From Pontederia crassipes (lineage: Eukaryota > Streptophyta > Magnoliopsida > Commelinales > Pontederiaceae), in the NCBI GenBank assembly GCA_030549335.1, contig JAUKPH010000023.1, forward strand, positions 620,001 to 684,000: a stretch of 64,000 bases of DNA, read 5' to 3'. Shown one piece after another: positions 24,640 through 38,400 of this stretch (its first letter is position 1; the number at the start of each line of letters is the position of its first letter). The position numbers and the translations under genes were made by a program. A model generated the notes under the pieces. The model did no database searches and was not told where the DNA came from. It was given only the letters and a program-made list of their open reading frames with translations.

Positions 24640-26590
24640 ATAGAGAGTTAGATTGGTTGGTATTAAGTCACCCGCATCTAATCTCTTACAAAGGGATAAG
24701 GGTATTAAACTAACACTTGTCCCGAGATCACATAAGGCTCTGTCCACTTGAAGATTCCCTATTTTCGTAGGGTATTGAAAAGCTCCTTGGATCTTTTAAG
24801 TTTGATGGTAACTTATTTTGAATGATAGCACTTGCTTCTTCACTAGCTTCTACAAACGGAATGTTGATGTGCAATTTCTTTATGATCTCCATAAATCGGG
24901 CAAACTACCGATCATTCTAGGATTTAGACAGCCTCTGCGGAAAAGGAATGGAATTAGGGTCAGAGTTGTTCTCCTGTTTCCGCTCTGGTACTTCTTGAGG
25001 TGTGTCATCTTTCATATTATTTGAGGGATTGGATACTTGAACTTCCTCAAGTCTCATCGGCTCCTTTAGTTGTTTTCACTTTGTAGCTCAACTTCTTTAC
25101 ATTGCTCCCTAAGGTTTATTTCTAGTTGACTTGGAAAAGTTCTTGGGGTACGTGAAGATGAACAAGCTTGCTGAGCTATTTGATTTTTAAGTATCTTGTT
25201 ATGTGCAGCAAGACTTTCCAATTTTGAAGACATTTGTTGCATGAATTCATTCGGATTATTTTTGCTACTTCATTAGGTCTTCCAGTGGGATTTCAAGGCT
25301 AGGCTTTTCTTGAATCGGCACTTCAGGTTTAAATGGTGGGGGTTGTGACAATGCTAAGTAAGGTGGTGGTGTATTGAGTGGTGTTGAAGGCTTCTAATAT
25401 TGTGGTGGTCGAGGTTGTAATTGTTGCCACCATTAGAGAGGAGTGGATTGGATTTGATAAAGGACCTCCATGGTTTCTGTCCACCTTGAGGTTGTTGTTG
25501 TCCTCCTTGGTATTGATGCTGGTTTTGACCATAGGGTACAAGTGCATTCATTTGCTCACTGGGTACTTCTTGCACTTGATAGGAAATTGATATGCAGTTG
25601 GTCATCATGTGGTCTGGTAACCCGCAGTTATCACACCAGGTGGGGTTAGGATTCAGACTGATAGGTACATTGGAAAGTTATGGTTGTCCTGGCTTATTTT
25701 GATTCATTGTTCTTTGTATAAGGCCCTCAACTCTGGCAAAGAACTCATCCTAGTTGTTCATCCACTGGTGTCTTTTTAGAATCCGGCCACTGACGATTTG
25801 TTCTGTCTAACATTCAATTGTGATGATTGATACTAACTTCTTCAATCAACCGGTATCCATCTTCTTGATTTCTGCTCATAAACGTGCCATCTGCCGCAGA
25901 ATCCAGAGTGCTTTTGCATTGAGGAGTAAGACCGCTGTAGAATGTCTAAATCACCATCCACTTCTAAAATCCATGGTGTGGACACTTCCTTAATATATCC
26001 TTAAATCTTTCCTAGGCTTCATAAATTGACTCTATTTTCCACTGGTAGAATGATGTGATCTGATTTCTCATTGCTAGGATCCTTCCTGGAGGAAAGAAAC
26101 GGGTCAAGAAAGATGATAGAAGCTCATCCCATGTCCGGATAGTTTCAGGCTCTAGAGATCTTATTCATGTTTTAGCTCTATCTCTCAATGAAAAAGGAAA
26201 TAGCCTGAGTCTGATAGCATCTGTGGTAATGTCATTACACTTGAAGGTATCGCAAATCTCCAGAAAAGTAATGAGGTGATTATTCGGGTCTTCATTAGGT
26301 AGGCTCGCATATGCATAATTTCTCAAGATGGACAGTAGTGCTGGATTCAGTTGAAAATTGTTGGCTTGAATATTCGGTTTAGCAATTCCAGAAGCTAAAC
26401 CTAAAGCATTCGGCTTATAGAACTCTTATAGGGGTCACAAAGCATCAGGATTGTTTGCATTTCTAATTCTTCACGAACTATTCATGCTCTTCTTCTCGCT
26501 CGAGTTCAAAGTATAAGAATTCTTCATCCTCACTAGCAAAGTTTGACATGCACAATCCACAGAACCAAGGATATTAACAAGTAAGATAAT
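24640..26590 (-). pseudogene. Athila-lineage gag remnant
   Basis: It lies between the protease block and the PBS, where gag belongs. On -, a zinc-knuckle-like stretch (CDNCGLPDHMMTNC, near 25600-25640) precedes a Q/N/G/H-rich tail (25329-25608). The upstream part is open only in short pieces. Frame breaks are frequent and no long ORF survives. Confidence 0.6.
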
Positions 26591-26710
26591 TGGCTAACAG
26601 AGAACTTGTAGAAAACTAGCTATAAGAAATAATAGTAAAAACATAAAAGGCGCATATAAGAGAGTGATGTTCGACTCAATCGACAGTACTAGAGAAACAA
26701 ATTTAAAACT

Positions 26711-26729
26711 CTCCCCGTCAACGGCGTCA
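26711..26729 (-). promoter_or_regulatory. Athila primer-binding site, tRNA-Asp type
   Basis: On -, TGACGCCGTTGACGGGGAG differs from the tRNA-Asp complement TGGCGCCGTTGCCGGGGA at two positions. It marks the 5' end of the internal region, so the 5' LTR should begin near 26736 and run to higher coordinates. Confidence 0.8.
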
Positions 26730-26735
26730 AAAACT

Positions 26736-27080
26736 TGTTGTAAAAAATTTGTGTTGTTATGGGAAAAGTATTCGCACGCTAGATGCTGGTGAGTGAAGAT
26801 CAAATTCCCTTTGTCTGAATAGGCAGTGTGTTCCCCTCATTGGGCTGCATCCATCACGTCCTTTTCTTGAAACCAACTCCCAATAAAGAACCGCCTGCAC
26901 TATCAGTCGATATACCAAAAATACATGAATATGAGCCGGAAATGGCTAGATGGCTTGGAATGTTGAAAAAATGAATAAATACAACATTTCGAATTATTTT
27001 CATAAAATATTAGAGAAAATATAATATCTTTTTCCATGACAAAATAGGTATAAAAATACAAGCCATTAGGAGTGCCTAAG
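26736..27080 (-). repeat. probable 5' LTR fragment of the Athila element
   Basis: It abuts the PBS and has no gene. Its outer end is not defined: LINE sequence is recognisable soon after 27080, so the LTR is either short or truncated. Confidence 0.4.
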
Positions 27081-28210
27081 CCTCTCATCTTATATCTTGA
27101 CAGATCTATTGCGCCCTACTTCTCAGGGCAGGCTTGGTGTTTGTGATCTCCGTTGCACCAACTAGGCCCTCTTGTCTCGGTGGGTTGGATGGATTATGGG
27201 ACCTCATGACTGTTTTTGGCGCTCAGTTCTTCACATGTTACAGGCAGGACCTTTCGTGGGACTCTCACCCTTTACTCCCGCATGGGGCTTCTACATTCTG
27301 GCGGGGCATCGTTGTTCTTCTCCCGTTGATTCGACCTCATATGGTTCCCACCTTCGGCTCCGGTGAGATCTTCTCTTTTTGGCATCATGTCTGACTTTCG
27401 GGGGCTCCTTGGCAGCGTCCTAGCTCTTGCGGCACATCTTGGCTCTTATGAAACCCGTGGTCCTGGCACCGATTCTTCGACCCCCACCTTTCGAACAATA
27501 TTTCTAACACGCACATCTCGGAGCTTATGGCCCTCCATCAGCGGATTGCTCCTTTTTGGCCCAATTTTTCCATACGGTCGGGTCTGGATTTCTAAGACAT
27601 TTTCTGCTCTTGGTCTATATCTATCTCCCGGCCTGTCCGATCTGTGACACCTTACAAGCAGACTTCATGTATTTGGCGAGTTAGAGTGTTAATTAAAGTC
27701 AAAATCTTTGGGTCTGGATTTCTAAGACATTTTCTGCTCTTGGTCTATATCTATCTCCCGGCCTGTCCGATCTGTGACACCTTACAAGCAGACTTCATGT
27801 ATTTGGCGAGTTAGAGTGTTAATTAAAGTCAAAATCTTTGCTTGATTTATGCGACACGATCAAATCCTTACTGGGCGAGATGGGCACCCTCGGCTGGCAT
27901 GTCCTGCATCATATGTGACCATGTGGAAGAGGACATCACACATTTATTCTGACTCACGAGTTTTGGGCACGACTGAACTCCTCCCTCCACACAACTAGTG
28001 ACCTTTTTGGTTGATGCCTAAGCCATATAACTTCAGCGCAACCAAATTATTTTTTATGGAAAGACTTGCCAAGTTGAGAGTATTGTGCATCATTCCTTCT
28101 TTTTTCAGGAGTGAAGATTTGACTAGTGATCTCCTCTTGAGAGCTTACATTTTTCCTCCACAGTGATATACATACATGGGTGACACCCTAACTTGCTCGT
28201 CCTTTTTCAC
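27080..28210 (+). pseudogene. LINE 3' fragment (zf-RVT region)
   Basis: Broken + frames resemble the C-terminal part of plant LINE ORF2. Near 27880-27960 the sequence reads ARWAPSAGMSCIICDHVEED followed by ITHLF, the zinc-binding zf-RVT signature (C-x2-C ... H). A 130-bp tandem duplication lies inside (27581-27840). The upstream RT domain is absent and several stops are present. Confidence 0.65.
27581..27840. repeat. perfect 130-bp tandem duplication
   Basis: Copies 27581-27710 and 27711-27840 read identically, beginning GGTCTGGATTTCTAAGACAT and ending GTCAAAATCTTTG. It lies inside a decayed LINE whose other parts are diverged, so the duplication is recent or an assembly product. Confidence 0.95.
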
Positions 28211-28565
28211 CTAAAAAAACGTCTTATTTTCCATTTTGGAATTTCTAAATGTTCTATCAAGTATAACATGCAATGCAGCAATACAGTGGAAATAACGACC
28301 AAGTTGCCATGAACTCCATTGCGCTACTGAAGTTATCCACATTGAAAGATCAGAATAAACAGATCGAGCATTGATAAACCAGCGATGAGTTATTTACTTT
28401 AAAAGAAACATGGGTTGATCAAGAAATTGTAAAGATCACAAAATTTGGGAGTCAAGTAATATGAATAATTTACATAAATTCTGCCTTCACATAATGCACG
28501 TTCATCAAAGAAAACATATCTGTGATGAAAGTTGAATATATATATAAACATCTCTGTGATGAAAG

Positions 28566-28601
<36 letters not shown>

Positions 28602-28620
28602 ATATGCCGATGCCCTTCTT
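28211..28620. other. 3' flank of the RHG1A-like gene with TA microsatellite
   Basis: This lies downstream of the ligase stop codon, on its 3' UTR side. A 34-bp unit containing TGTGATGAAAGTTGAATA occurs twice (about 28521 and 28555), each followed by a TA run; the second run (28571-28599) is about 14 dinucleotides. No other gene is seen. Confidence 0.6.
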
Positions 28621-29415
28621 TCATGTATCTAGAGCCGTATTTTTGCAAATGGGACAGATGTTCTTGAGCACTAGCCACTGCCTGATACAAGCAGAGTGGA
28701 AGTCATGGCCACAATCCAAAGTTCCCACTTCTTCCCCACTAAGATATTCTTCCTGAAAATGAAGAATGAACTTTGATAATTAGTTTGCTTATAGGAAAAC
28801 AAAGAGGTAAAACTTCAGCTAATTACCCGACAAATGCAGCATGGTTCAGTTTCCAAAGTTTCGATAGACATCGCAGATGAAAATCTTCTCTGTTTGAGGT
28901 GCTTTGAAATTTTTTCCTCGCTCAATCCAGTACTAACATTTCCTATATGTTCTCCCAATGCCAGTAATTCCTGCAACAGCAAAGAGGTTTGGAGATTAGC
29001 AACTTTTTCGCATCAGTATTTCCTTCAAAGTAAACATCTTACCTCATATGACATGCTATCAACATCAAGACGCATGTCCCTGTGCCTGTCATGCAAGTTG
29101 GCGCTTGCCAAAGCAGTGGTCTGGTTTAAGAACAAAGATAGTCTCATGAGGGGCAGCGGAAATTGATTTTGATACAACAAAAGATTGGAGAACGAAACTT
29201 AGACGTCAAGCAGCCATAAAGTTTCATCATGGATTTAGAAGCAAAAAATTAACTTCTGAAAATAAATTATTGCACAGGTATTGGGTTATAGTATCTCATT
29301 CTATATTAGTCCCGCCAACGTAACTTATACACCAAAATACTAGCTCATAGGGTCGAAGACTAACCTCGTATAGGACATCATCGCTGTGACGTAGGGCATC
29401 CATTGCTTGGCGAAC
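28621..29415 (-). CDS. RHG1A: RHG1A-like gene, exons 3-6 (RING-H2 end)
   Basis: Four short exons of 17, 26, 48 and 43 codons plus stop, separated by introns of 244, 72 and 74 bases. The penultimate exon ends TEPCCICR and the last begins [10 protein letters not shown], so the RING-H2 finger is split by an intron after its second cysteine pair residue, and the protein ends CKNTALDT. All zinc ligands are present. The third block ([15 protein letters not shown]) is less like homologues at its start, so its acceptor is the least certain splice site. Confidence 0.88.
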
Positions 29416-32400
29416 CTGATATATGCAAGAAAAAAGAGAGAACGTACATTTCAGAAGCACAAGACGGTTAAGGATGAGGTCAAGTGGGACACCACTGATA
29501 GGTTGAATAACATTGCTTAGCCCAATTAAACTTCAAAGGCCTGGCTGTAAATGCAGAGGACACACCACAAATAGCCATTTTCATGACTAAAATTTGTCAT
29601 TATGCTAGTCATTTAACTTGCATATTTCAAATCTTGTTAGCTTTGTCTAAAACCACACTACGATAGGAAAAAATGACCTAAATTCATTTAACTTGCATAT
29701 TTCAAATCTTTCACATGATATGAATGTATAAAACTGCTCAATCAGATAGTTTCTTTTCAATGTGGATTCCATATGATTCAAATATCTGAAGCCATTTTAC
29801 CACATTTCAATATATGTCAAGGAGAAGATTGCTTGGCTTGCTCCATATCATCTATACAATTTTTTTTTGAAAGGGAAAAAGGATGATTAACCAACAGTTA
29901 ATCGTCCAGACATTTTCATTGGAGTTGATTAAAGTCTTATAAGTGGTGACGTAAGTATAAGAGGGAAGGAGCAGCAGAAATCAAAATCAAAATCTAAAGG
30001 GCAGTCCCTGGTCAAGTTTTTTTATATGCAAGATAATATTCTCCACATAAAATCGACCACCCTGGAAGATCACAGCATTTCTTTGCAGCCATAATGCCCC
30101 CATTGTTGTCAAGATGATTTTCGATGATCTCCTTTATCTATAGGTGAAAAAATCAGGGTGTGTCCGTCCCCTCCTGAAGGATAACCGAAAGCTTGATTCT
30201 GTTGTTGTCACAATCCCCAATATATGAAGCTTATCCAATACCTCCAGCGCCATGTGACATTGGAAGAATAAATGATCAATATTTACCTCCTCCGAGTTAT
30301 AGAAATTACACATCGCCGATGTCCCCAGATGGGATGGCGTGAGAATTCATTTATAAGAAAATATGAAGGCATATTGCTTTGTTTAGGTGGCATACCTGAT
30401 ATGCACATAACTACAACATAACACCCCAAAATGTCATTGTTTAAATACATTTTTTGGAAGGGGTTATTGTTTAAATACATACTTGGAAAAAATGACAAGA
30501 TCTTTTCTAGAAGCTTTTATCAAGTCTCATACTTGCTCACATATATTTGTCTTTGTCATTGGTTGCAAATGTTTCCAAAATTTCTCATTCTTCTACTCCA
30601 CATATTTTTTTACCACACATATTTTTAACTTTTTTTCTTTGAGAATGAAAAGGATGACTACCTGAGATTGTAGTCATCCAGATTTATTCATGAAAGATAA
30701 CAGTTACAAAGTGATCGTGATACAATAGACAACAGAATGGAAGTGGCCTAGTTTAGTCCATCCCCACTCCACAAGTTCATGAGAGTTTCTCATGCGCAAT
30801 TATGTTATCTGAGTAGAATCGTTCACTGGAAAATTATCGCATTCCTCTGTGCCCAAATTGCCCAAAGAATTACTAGAGGTAATATACAATGCTTCTGCCG
30901 ACAAAAGATTCAGTCATGTGCATCGTACTGCCGACCATACAACCTTAGCCACTTGACAAGCAAAGAAGAGATGGTCAATGTCCTCGTCAGCCAGGCCACA
31001 CATGGTGCATGTAACTTCAGCTGTAAGTTGCCAGCGTAATCAATATGTCCTTGTGAGAATTTGGCCACGGCAAATCAGCCACGCCAGAATTCGAAACTGC
31101 AAAGGTATCCATGTGTGCCAAATGACTCTGCAGTCCTTTCTGAAGTTATTATCTTCTGAGTTATCCACCTTAGCAAGTACACCCGCTTGACAAAGAATGT
31201 ACTAACAGACCAAATCCATTCATCGGACTGTGGGGAAAACTCAGCTAAACTCCGCAAGACTAAGATGAATTCATCACTTCCAGCTGTGATAATGGAGTGG
31301 AGAAAGATGGAAGTCACGCCGGATTGAATGCCTAGAAATGGGTATTACGCCCATTGCCTAGGCACAGAGTGAGATGGTCAAATTTTTGGAAGAGTAAACA
31401 TTAACCCTTTCCAGAATGTCGAGCCGTCATCTGATCATAGGAGTCCAGGCGTCCATGATAAAGCATGCTCATGGCAAGAAAAAATGATGGATGACCATAG
31501 ATCTTCAGCATTAGTAGCACAGCACAAGATCTTCGAGAAAGATGGAAGACACCAATACGAGGATAACCCGAAGTGTTATCCAAGAAACAAACTCCAGAAC
31601 AGTTTCAAGGGCTGAGATACTTGTGAATCCTTGCACAATTAGAAACAAAGAATTTGATGGATGTAATTTGCCTTCTTTTCTATTGATCCTCATTTATATA
31701 ACGCTTACATCCAGAAAAAAGGAACATACTAGAAAGGAAATAAACTAACAAGGAAACCAAATAAGCAAGGAAACGACTTGTAAAAGAAAACAAACTAAGG
31801 GAAACAAACTACTGAAAATCAGCAACCAATAAAAGGAATATTTGCTAGGCTGCTTTGCCTGCAAATATTCATTCTGTTGCAGCCTTAATTGCGGCGTTAT
31901 TGCCTCTGCCACATTATGGCTTTGTGCCTATGAAGCACGGGTACGTCTATTTGGCTGTCGTACCCGTACCGGGTACGTACCCGGTACGGGTACGCAATGG
32001 GTATGCGTATTCAGACAAACCCATATGTGGACGAGGTTTGCAGAAAAATAAATCGCTTTTTCTCCGGTCTCTTTTGATTATCATAAGGAAAGCTGATGGA
32101 AAATCATCGGGTGACTGGGATTTAGGTGGGCAGCTGGTTTATTTATAAAGTTATACGGATGAGCTTTGCTGGGCCTATTTGACCAGTGGCTTAACTTTCA
32201 AATTATTAGCATTGGTGATTAATAATTATAGTTTTTCAAATTTTCTAACACATATATTACTAAATATCCATATATTTTATATTAATAAATACACGTACCC
32301 GTACCCTATTTTTTGAAAAAATGGTGTACCCCGTACCCGTACTCGATCGGGTACCGGTACCGTACCCGTACCCATGCAACATAGCTTTGTGCTGCATCAA

Positions 32401-35400
32401 TTAGCCAGGACATGACACGCCCACTTAGATAGTCAAGTTTCATTTGTCAACAAGTCCTTCACAAAAATGCCTACAAACATCCTTCCGCACAACCAAATGA
32501 ACACCACGTCAGCTGTTCCCTGAATGTTTCCAAAAAAAGTGCTTCGAAGAGAGTCCAGACGCAATTCCACTATGCGCGGCAAGGAAGAACTGACATGAAG
32601 TAAACTGGGATTGCTGTTAACACAGATTTAATTAGGTTTGACGACCACCCTTGACAACAATCTTGAGCTCCACCCTTGGAGGCATAACTTAGTTCTTTCG
32701 ATGACGGGAGTCCAATCCTATATAGAAACCCTCTTGTCATATAGTGGCAAGCCAAGATATGATATAGGCAGTTGACAGATTGATGTCTGGAGAGGTGTGG
32801 AACACCTGGTGGCTTCTTTTTCTATCAAACCAAATGGAACAAAGGAGGATTTTGCCCTGTTGATGCTCAGTCCAGAAACCTCCCCGAACATTTCCACCAG
32901 GGTGGAAATTTTCCTTGCTATGTCTTAAATTCTTTCAATGAAGAAAATTGTATCATCAACCTATGGAAGTAGCAGGATGATTGTGTACTGGTGTGGTGCT
33001 CCCGTGAACCTGAAATCAGTCCAGCATTGCAGGATGAGAAGGAGCAACAAGCTAAAGTGTCGGCAGCCAAGACAAGCAACATTGGAGCAAGAAGGCAGCC
33101 CTGACGAACTCCCCGCTGAGGTTGGATCCAGCCACCCATCCAATTACCATTAATTAGAGGAGCGAAAGAGACGGTGCACACGCACAGCTTCATCTAGGTG
33201 ATCCACTTCGATGGGGAAGCCCCTTTTCTGCAAGGATATCCAAAGAAAAGTCCAGGCGATGCAATCATACGTTTTTGAAAAATCTACCTTGCACAGGAAA
33301 CCCTTTCATGCACTGCGCCGCCAAATATAGATCATTTCAGATGCCATTGAGTAGCTGTCTGAGATTGATCGACCAGCAAAAAGGGCTAATTGAACTGGAT
33401 TCACCAAAGAGTCCAGGACTGTTCTCAACCTGTTAGCCAAGACACGAGTTATTATAAGATACAGAGCATTTGATAGGACAATAGGGGCGAAAATCCTCCA
33501 TTCTTTCAGCCCCAGGCTTCTTAGGTAGGAGGAACAGGAAAATTTGATTTATTCGTGCAAAACTCAGGTTGCCAGTCAAGAATTCCCGAATAGTTGCCAT
33601 GACATCAGAACAAAGAACTGACCAGAATTCTGTAAAAAAGAACACTGGAAACCATCAGGGCCTAGAGAATTTTCATTGTTCTGATACTTTAGTGCATGGA
33701 AGACCTCTGGCTCTGTTAATGGAGTGATCAAACTGTCTACCGTGTTTGTGATAGACGGGATGCGCACCCCACGCAACTGAAACGTTTGAAGTGATCAGCC
33801 ACATGTTTGCCAATAGTCTGTCTTCCTGTCACTTCCTCACCACTAACCATTACTTTGTTGATATGATTGGAACTTCATCTTCCATTAGCATACAGATGGA
33901 AGAACCTCGTATTTGAATCCCCTTCTTGGAACTAAAGTTGTCGCGATCTTTGCCTCTATGATGTTACACGCTTTAGATCATCAATGTTCATAATGTCCTG
34001 ATGCCTCATGTGCTCCAACAATTCGTCTGTGGATAAGTCGCGATCATCTTCCAAGCGATCCAACCATGAAACAGATTCCATGGTCTCAGTGTGCCTATTC
34101 ATTGGCAGCTCTGTTTGCCGTTCAAAATCTCATAGAAAGCCTTGTGCGAGTTAATTTTCCCATCATAGTTCTCATTGCTGAGGAAGCTGTGGGAAAACTT
34201 CGCCATTGTTCCTCCACAATTTCTAGAAAATTGGTTTCCAATAACCACAACTTCTCAAAATTGAAATAGGTGCCACATTTATAGCTTTCATTTGTAGTCC
34301 ACATCAGTGGAGTCTGAAAAAGGTCACCACAAGGCTGTTACAGATGCTAACCGAAAGCGCTCAGCAAGCTCAATCAAACCAAGGAACCTATCAGGAAACT
34401 CTATGAGTCCCAGGTCATCAATGAAGCCTTTGAATGCCTCCATTCCCTGTCCCTTCCAAGTCTCGGGGCTGGGCAATTCGCTGAGTTAAGTGTCATATTG
34501 AAATCCCCACCAAGGAACCAATAGATTTCAGAGTATTCAAGCTGCAGGGCCTGGAGATCATCCCACATGATTGCACATCCAGCAAGTCATGAGAAGTTTC
34601 AGTCCATCCAAACATTGGGAGAATATCACAGACGCAGTGTAACTGTCAGTTTCCAGCTGAGAAAACATCTGTCAGATCATTCAATATAGTCTAGAGAAAG
34701 ATAGCCAGTGAGTTCGTGCACCACCAATCTGCTTTGCAGTGTACTGGTCAATGTTCTCCAGTTTGTTTCCTGTAATAGCACAAAGTCCAACTGCCATTCG
34801 CCTGGGTAATTCACTAGGATTGTACGCCTGGTATTGTTCCCAAGCCCACGGACGTTCCATGTCTTTATCTTCATATATTCACCATGTTGGACACCAGAGG
34901 TGCAGGGTTGTTAAAGTCCGGTAAGGAGGACCTAGCGCCCATGCCATTGCCACTTCATGGGGGACTGGTTCACTCGTTTTGCTCCATACGTGGTGACCAT
35001 GTGTGATTCAGGATCAAGAGCGCTCCATTTGAGGCAAAAGGACTATTTCCTGGAGTGGCCGACTTGTATTCATCATCCTGCAACAAGTCCTCTCCCTTAT
35101 TTGGTGTGGGGGTCATATCAGTGGAGGAGTTGCCCATGGTAGCTGCAGATGTCGCCAAATTAGAAGTTGGTGATGGTGGTCCCCCCAACCATCTACCAAT
35201 GGCTAGCGGATGCAGCGGACAGTTCAATTGATTTCCATATGTTGGCATGGTATTACAGGAGGTTGGCATACGATTAGAAACTTCAACGTTGGCTGAGTCA
35301 CACGCTGGAGATCCCCCCAGGCATATCGTGTAGTTACGGAATTAGAGGGATGGAGATTGTGTCAATTCTGCGTCTGTCAATCGTCACCAGAGTTTTTGCC

Positions 35401-38400
35401 AGATATTCGCTTCCAGATTCGCAAACTGGTTGATGTTGCCAAAGCACCCATGACTACCAACTTTGACCCGGACTAGGGAGTGGCCGAAAAATGGTATAGT
35501 CAAAGTCACTGGCCCGCAGCATCACCCTCCTTGGAACTGAAAGATTCAGCTTTATCAACACAGTAACATGCACCCGAGATATGCCGCGAGTGTCATACGT
35601 CGGGAAGGAGAGGCCATGTATCATGGAGAATGGGGATACCAACTGACGCAGGAGCTTTTATTTTAAATTAGTTATTTTAATTAAAGTTGGCATTTTAGTA
35701 TATTAGTCATCATGTGATAGGCATGTGACCTTTTAATTAGTTATAAGGGTCATGATTAGTTATAACGATCTTAATTAAAAGTGGGTTAATCAAGGGTGGA
35801 GATTGATTAGTAGTTTATAACCTCTTATAACCCTAGTATTTAAGGTTGCCAATAGAGTTTTCAGCCATCATCATCTCTTTTTTATCAAAATTACAGATTT
35901 TTATGGTTTTCTCATAAACCCTAATTGTTCCTCTATCAAACTTTCTCATCTTTGAGCCTGATTTCTCATTATTCTTGCTGGTTTTCTCTCCTTACTGCAT
36001 CAAATTGGTATCAGAGCAAAAGATCCTACAAAATATTAGGGTTTTCTTTGTTTTTAAACCATGGTTGGACGTGGTAGAGGCCGAGGACATGGCAAGTAGA
36101 GATGAATGATTGAAGATTTGTCACGAAGTGTTCAAGCCTTACAGTGACAGGAACGTGTGACAGCCCATGTGGAGATTCCGGAAGGTGGCCACAATCTAAC
36201 AGACATACTAGAAGGTAGTCTAGAAGATGATACTGATCAAGGGTACTTTGATAATCCCGTTCGTGAAGTTGGAGCCGATACAAATCTGGTGTGAAGTCGA
36301 TTGGAGGATAGGTTGATTCATGCCCTAGATCTGAACAGTGGTGGAATTAGGATTGAAGTTGCTAATTTTCATGGAAAGATGCATGCTAAAGATTATTTAG
36401 ATTGGGAAACAAGTTTGAAAAATTATTTTGAGTGGAAACCTATGACAGAAAATAGAAAAGTGCTATTTATGAAGCTGAAGTTAAAGGGGACAGCACTTCA
36501 TTGGTGGAAGAGAATTGAAAAGCAACGTGAACGACAAGTTAAATATAAAATTAGCACCTGGGAGCATATGAAGACGAAGCTGCGAAACAATTCTTATCCG
36601 CTGATTATACAATGGATTTATAAGAGAAGTTTCACTCTTTAAAACAACGAGGTATGAATGTTGAAGAGTATACTTTTAGAGTTTTACAACTTATCAATTC
36701 GTGTCGAATTGAATGAAACAAATGAGCAAGTAGTTGCTCGTTATCTTGTTGGGCTTAACCAATCTATTAAAGATGAGATGCCTATTGCTCGTGTGTGTAC
36801 TCTTGAAGATGCTCGACAACAAGCTTTATTGGCTGAAAAACGAGTGTGGCGATATGGAGCACATAGACCTTTAATGGGATGCTCGAGAGGCATTATGCAA
36901 AAGAGTTCAATCGAATTATTTGGTCCGACTCATTATCAGTGGGATCAGGGATACTTTCAGCAAGAAATATATCAAAGAGTTAATGCCGGACTGACTGAAA
37001 ATCTGAGTTTATCCGAAGCTTGGTCTAAAATTCTTGAAAAATTAGCTTTTATGATTACATTGGTAATAACCTATCTGCGGGAAATATAAAAAATAATACA
37101 TTTGCACAAGGGCAAGGAACTAGTCAAGGAACTCATGCAAATAAAAATGATGATAAGGGGAAAGCTGTAATGCATTACGGTGGACAAAATAATTCTGCAA
37201 CTATGACTTTTAAAGGAAACAACAACACACAAATTCGTTGTGTCACTTGTGGTGAAAAGGGTCATGGTTCTTATGCTTGTCCACAACGAAAAGTTAATCT
37301 AGTGGAGCTGCAAGATGAAGAATATGAAAAGTCAGAGCCAATTTATGATCAGTATGTGGATGAAAGTGAAGAAATAGATGTCCTCCCTGTTCAAGGAGAA
37401 TCATTGGTGGTTCTAAGTGTATTAACTACCACAACCAAAGAAGAAGAAGATTGGAGAAGGTATAGTATCTTCAGAACACGTGTTCTATGCGGTCGAAAGG
37501 TATGTGATCTAGTTGTAGATGGTGGTAGCATGGAAAATGTCATTTCTAAAGATGCAGTAGAGAAGCTGGGATTGGTTATTGAAAAACACCCACATCCTTA
37601 CAAAATCCGCTGGCTTAAGAAGGGCAATGAAATTCCTGTCGCTGCTCGATGTTTGGTGCAATTTACTATGGGAGGTAATTTAGAAGATGAAGCTTTATGT
37701 GATGTTGTGCCTATGGATGTTGGGCATATTCTTGTGGGAAGACCGTGGTTGTATGACCATGACATGGAATATCACACTAAACCAAACACGTATTCTTTTT
37801 ATAGGGGTAACAAGAAGTACACCTTGCATCCATTGGAGGATGATGGAAAACATGTTGCCGACTTATCAAAAAACTGCAAGGTTAATGGCTTTTTATGTGC
37901 TGAGAAATTTAATAGTGTCAAGAAGTTGAAATCGTCGGAGAATATCATATTAGAAAAATATCTCACCGATCGCCTGAAGCTCAAGATATTTTGAAAGAAT
38001 TTTCATATTCAGCTAGTGATGTCTTCTCTCAACACGACATTCATAAGGAGGTGGAGGAGGTAAAAGCTGCCCTAAAATCAAGTAATGATACTTATGCCAA
38101 TGCAGCCAATCAACATCGGTGTCTTAAAGATTTTGAGGAAGGCGACTTGGTCCTTGTACACTTGAGACGAGGGCACTTACCACAAACTCAAGTCAAGGAA
38201 GTTTGGACCTTGCAAGATACTAAAGAAAATAAGTTCAAATGATTATTTCATTGAACTTCCATCAAATTTGCATATCAATCCTATCTTCAATGTCTCAGAT
38301 TTGTATGCTTTTGAGGGCTTTGATTGTGGACCCGACTGAAGTGTCAAATCAATTGGAATAGCACTCCAAAGTTTCTACTAATGTTATTGAAGATGTGTTG

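Noticed and set aside
28834..29166. 110-codon + strand ORF with several cysteines
   Set aside because: Antisense shadow of the RING-H2 exons on the - strand.
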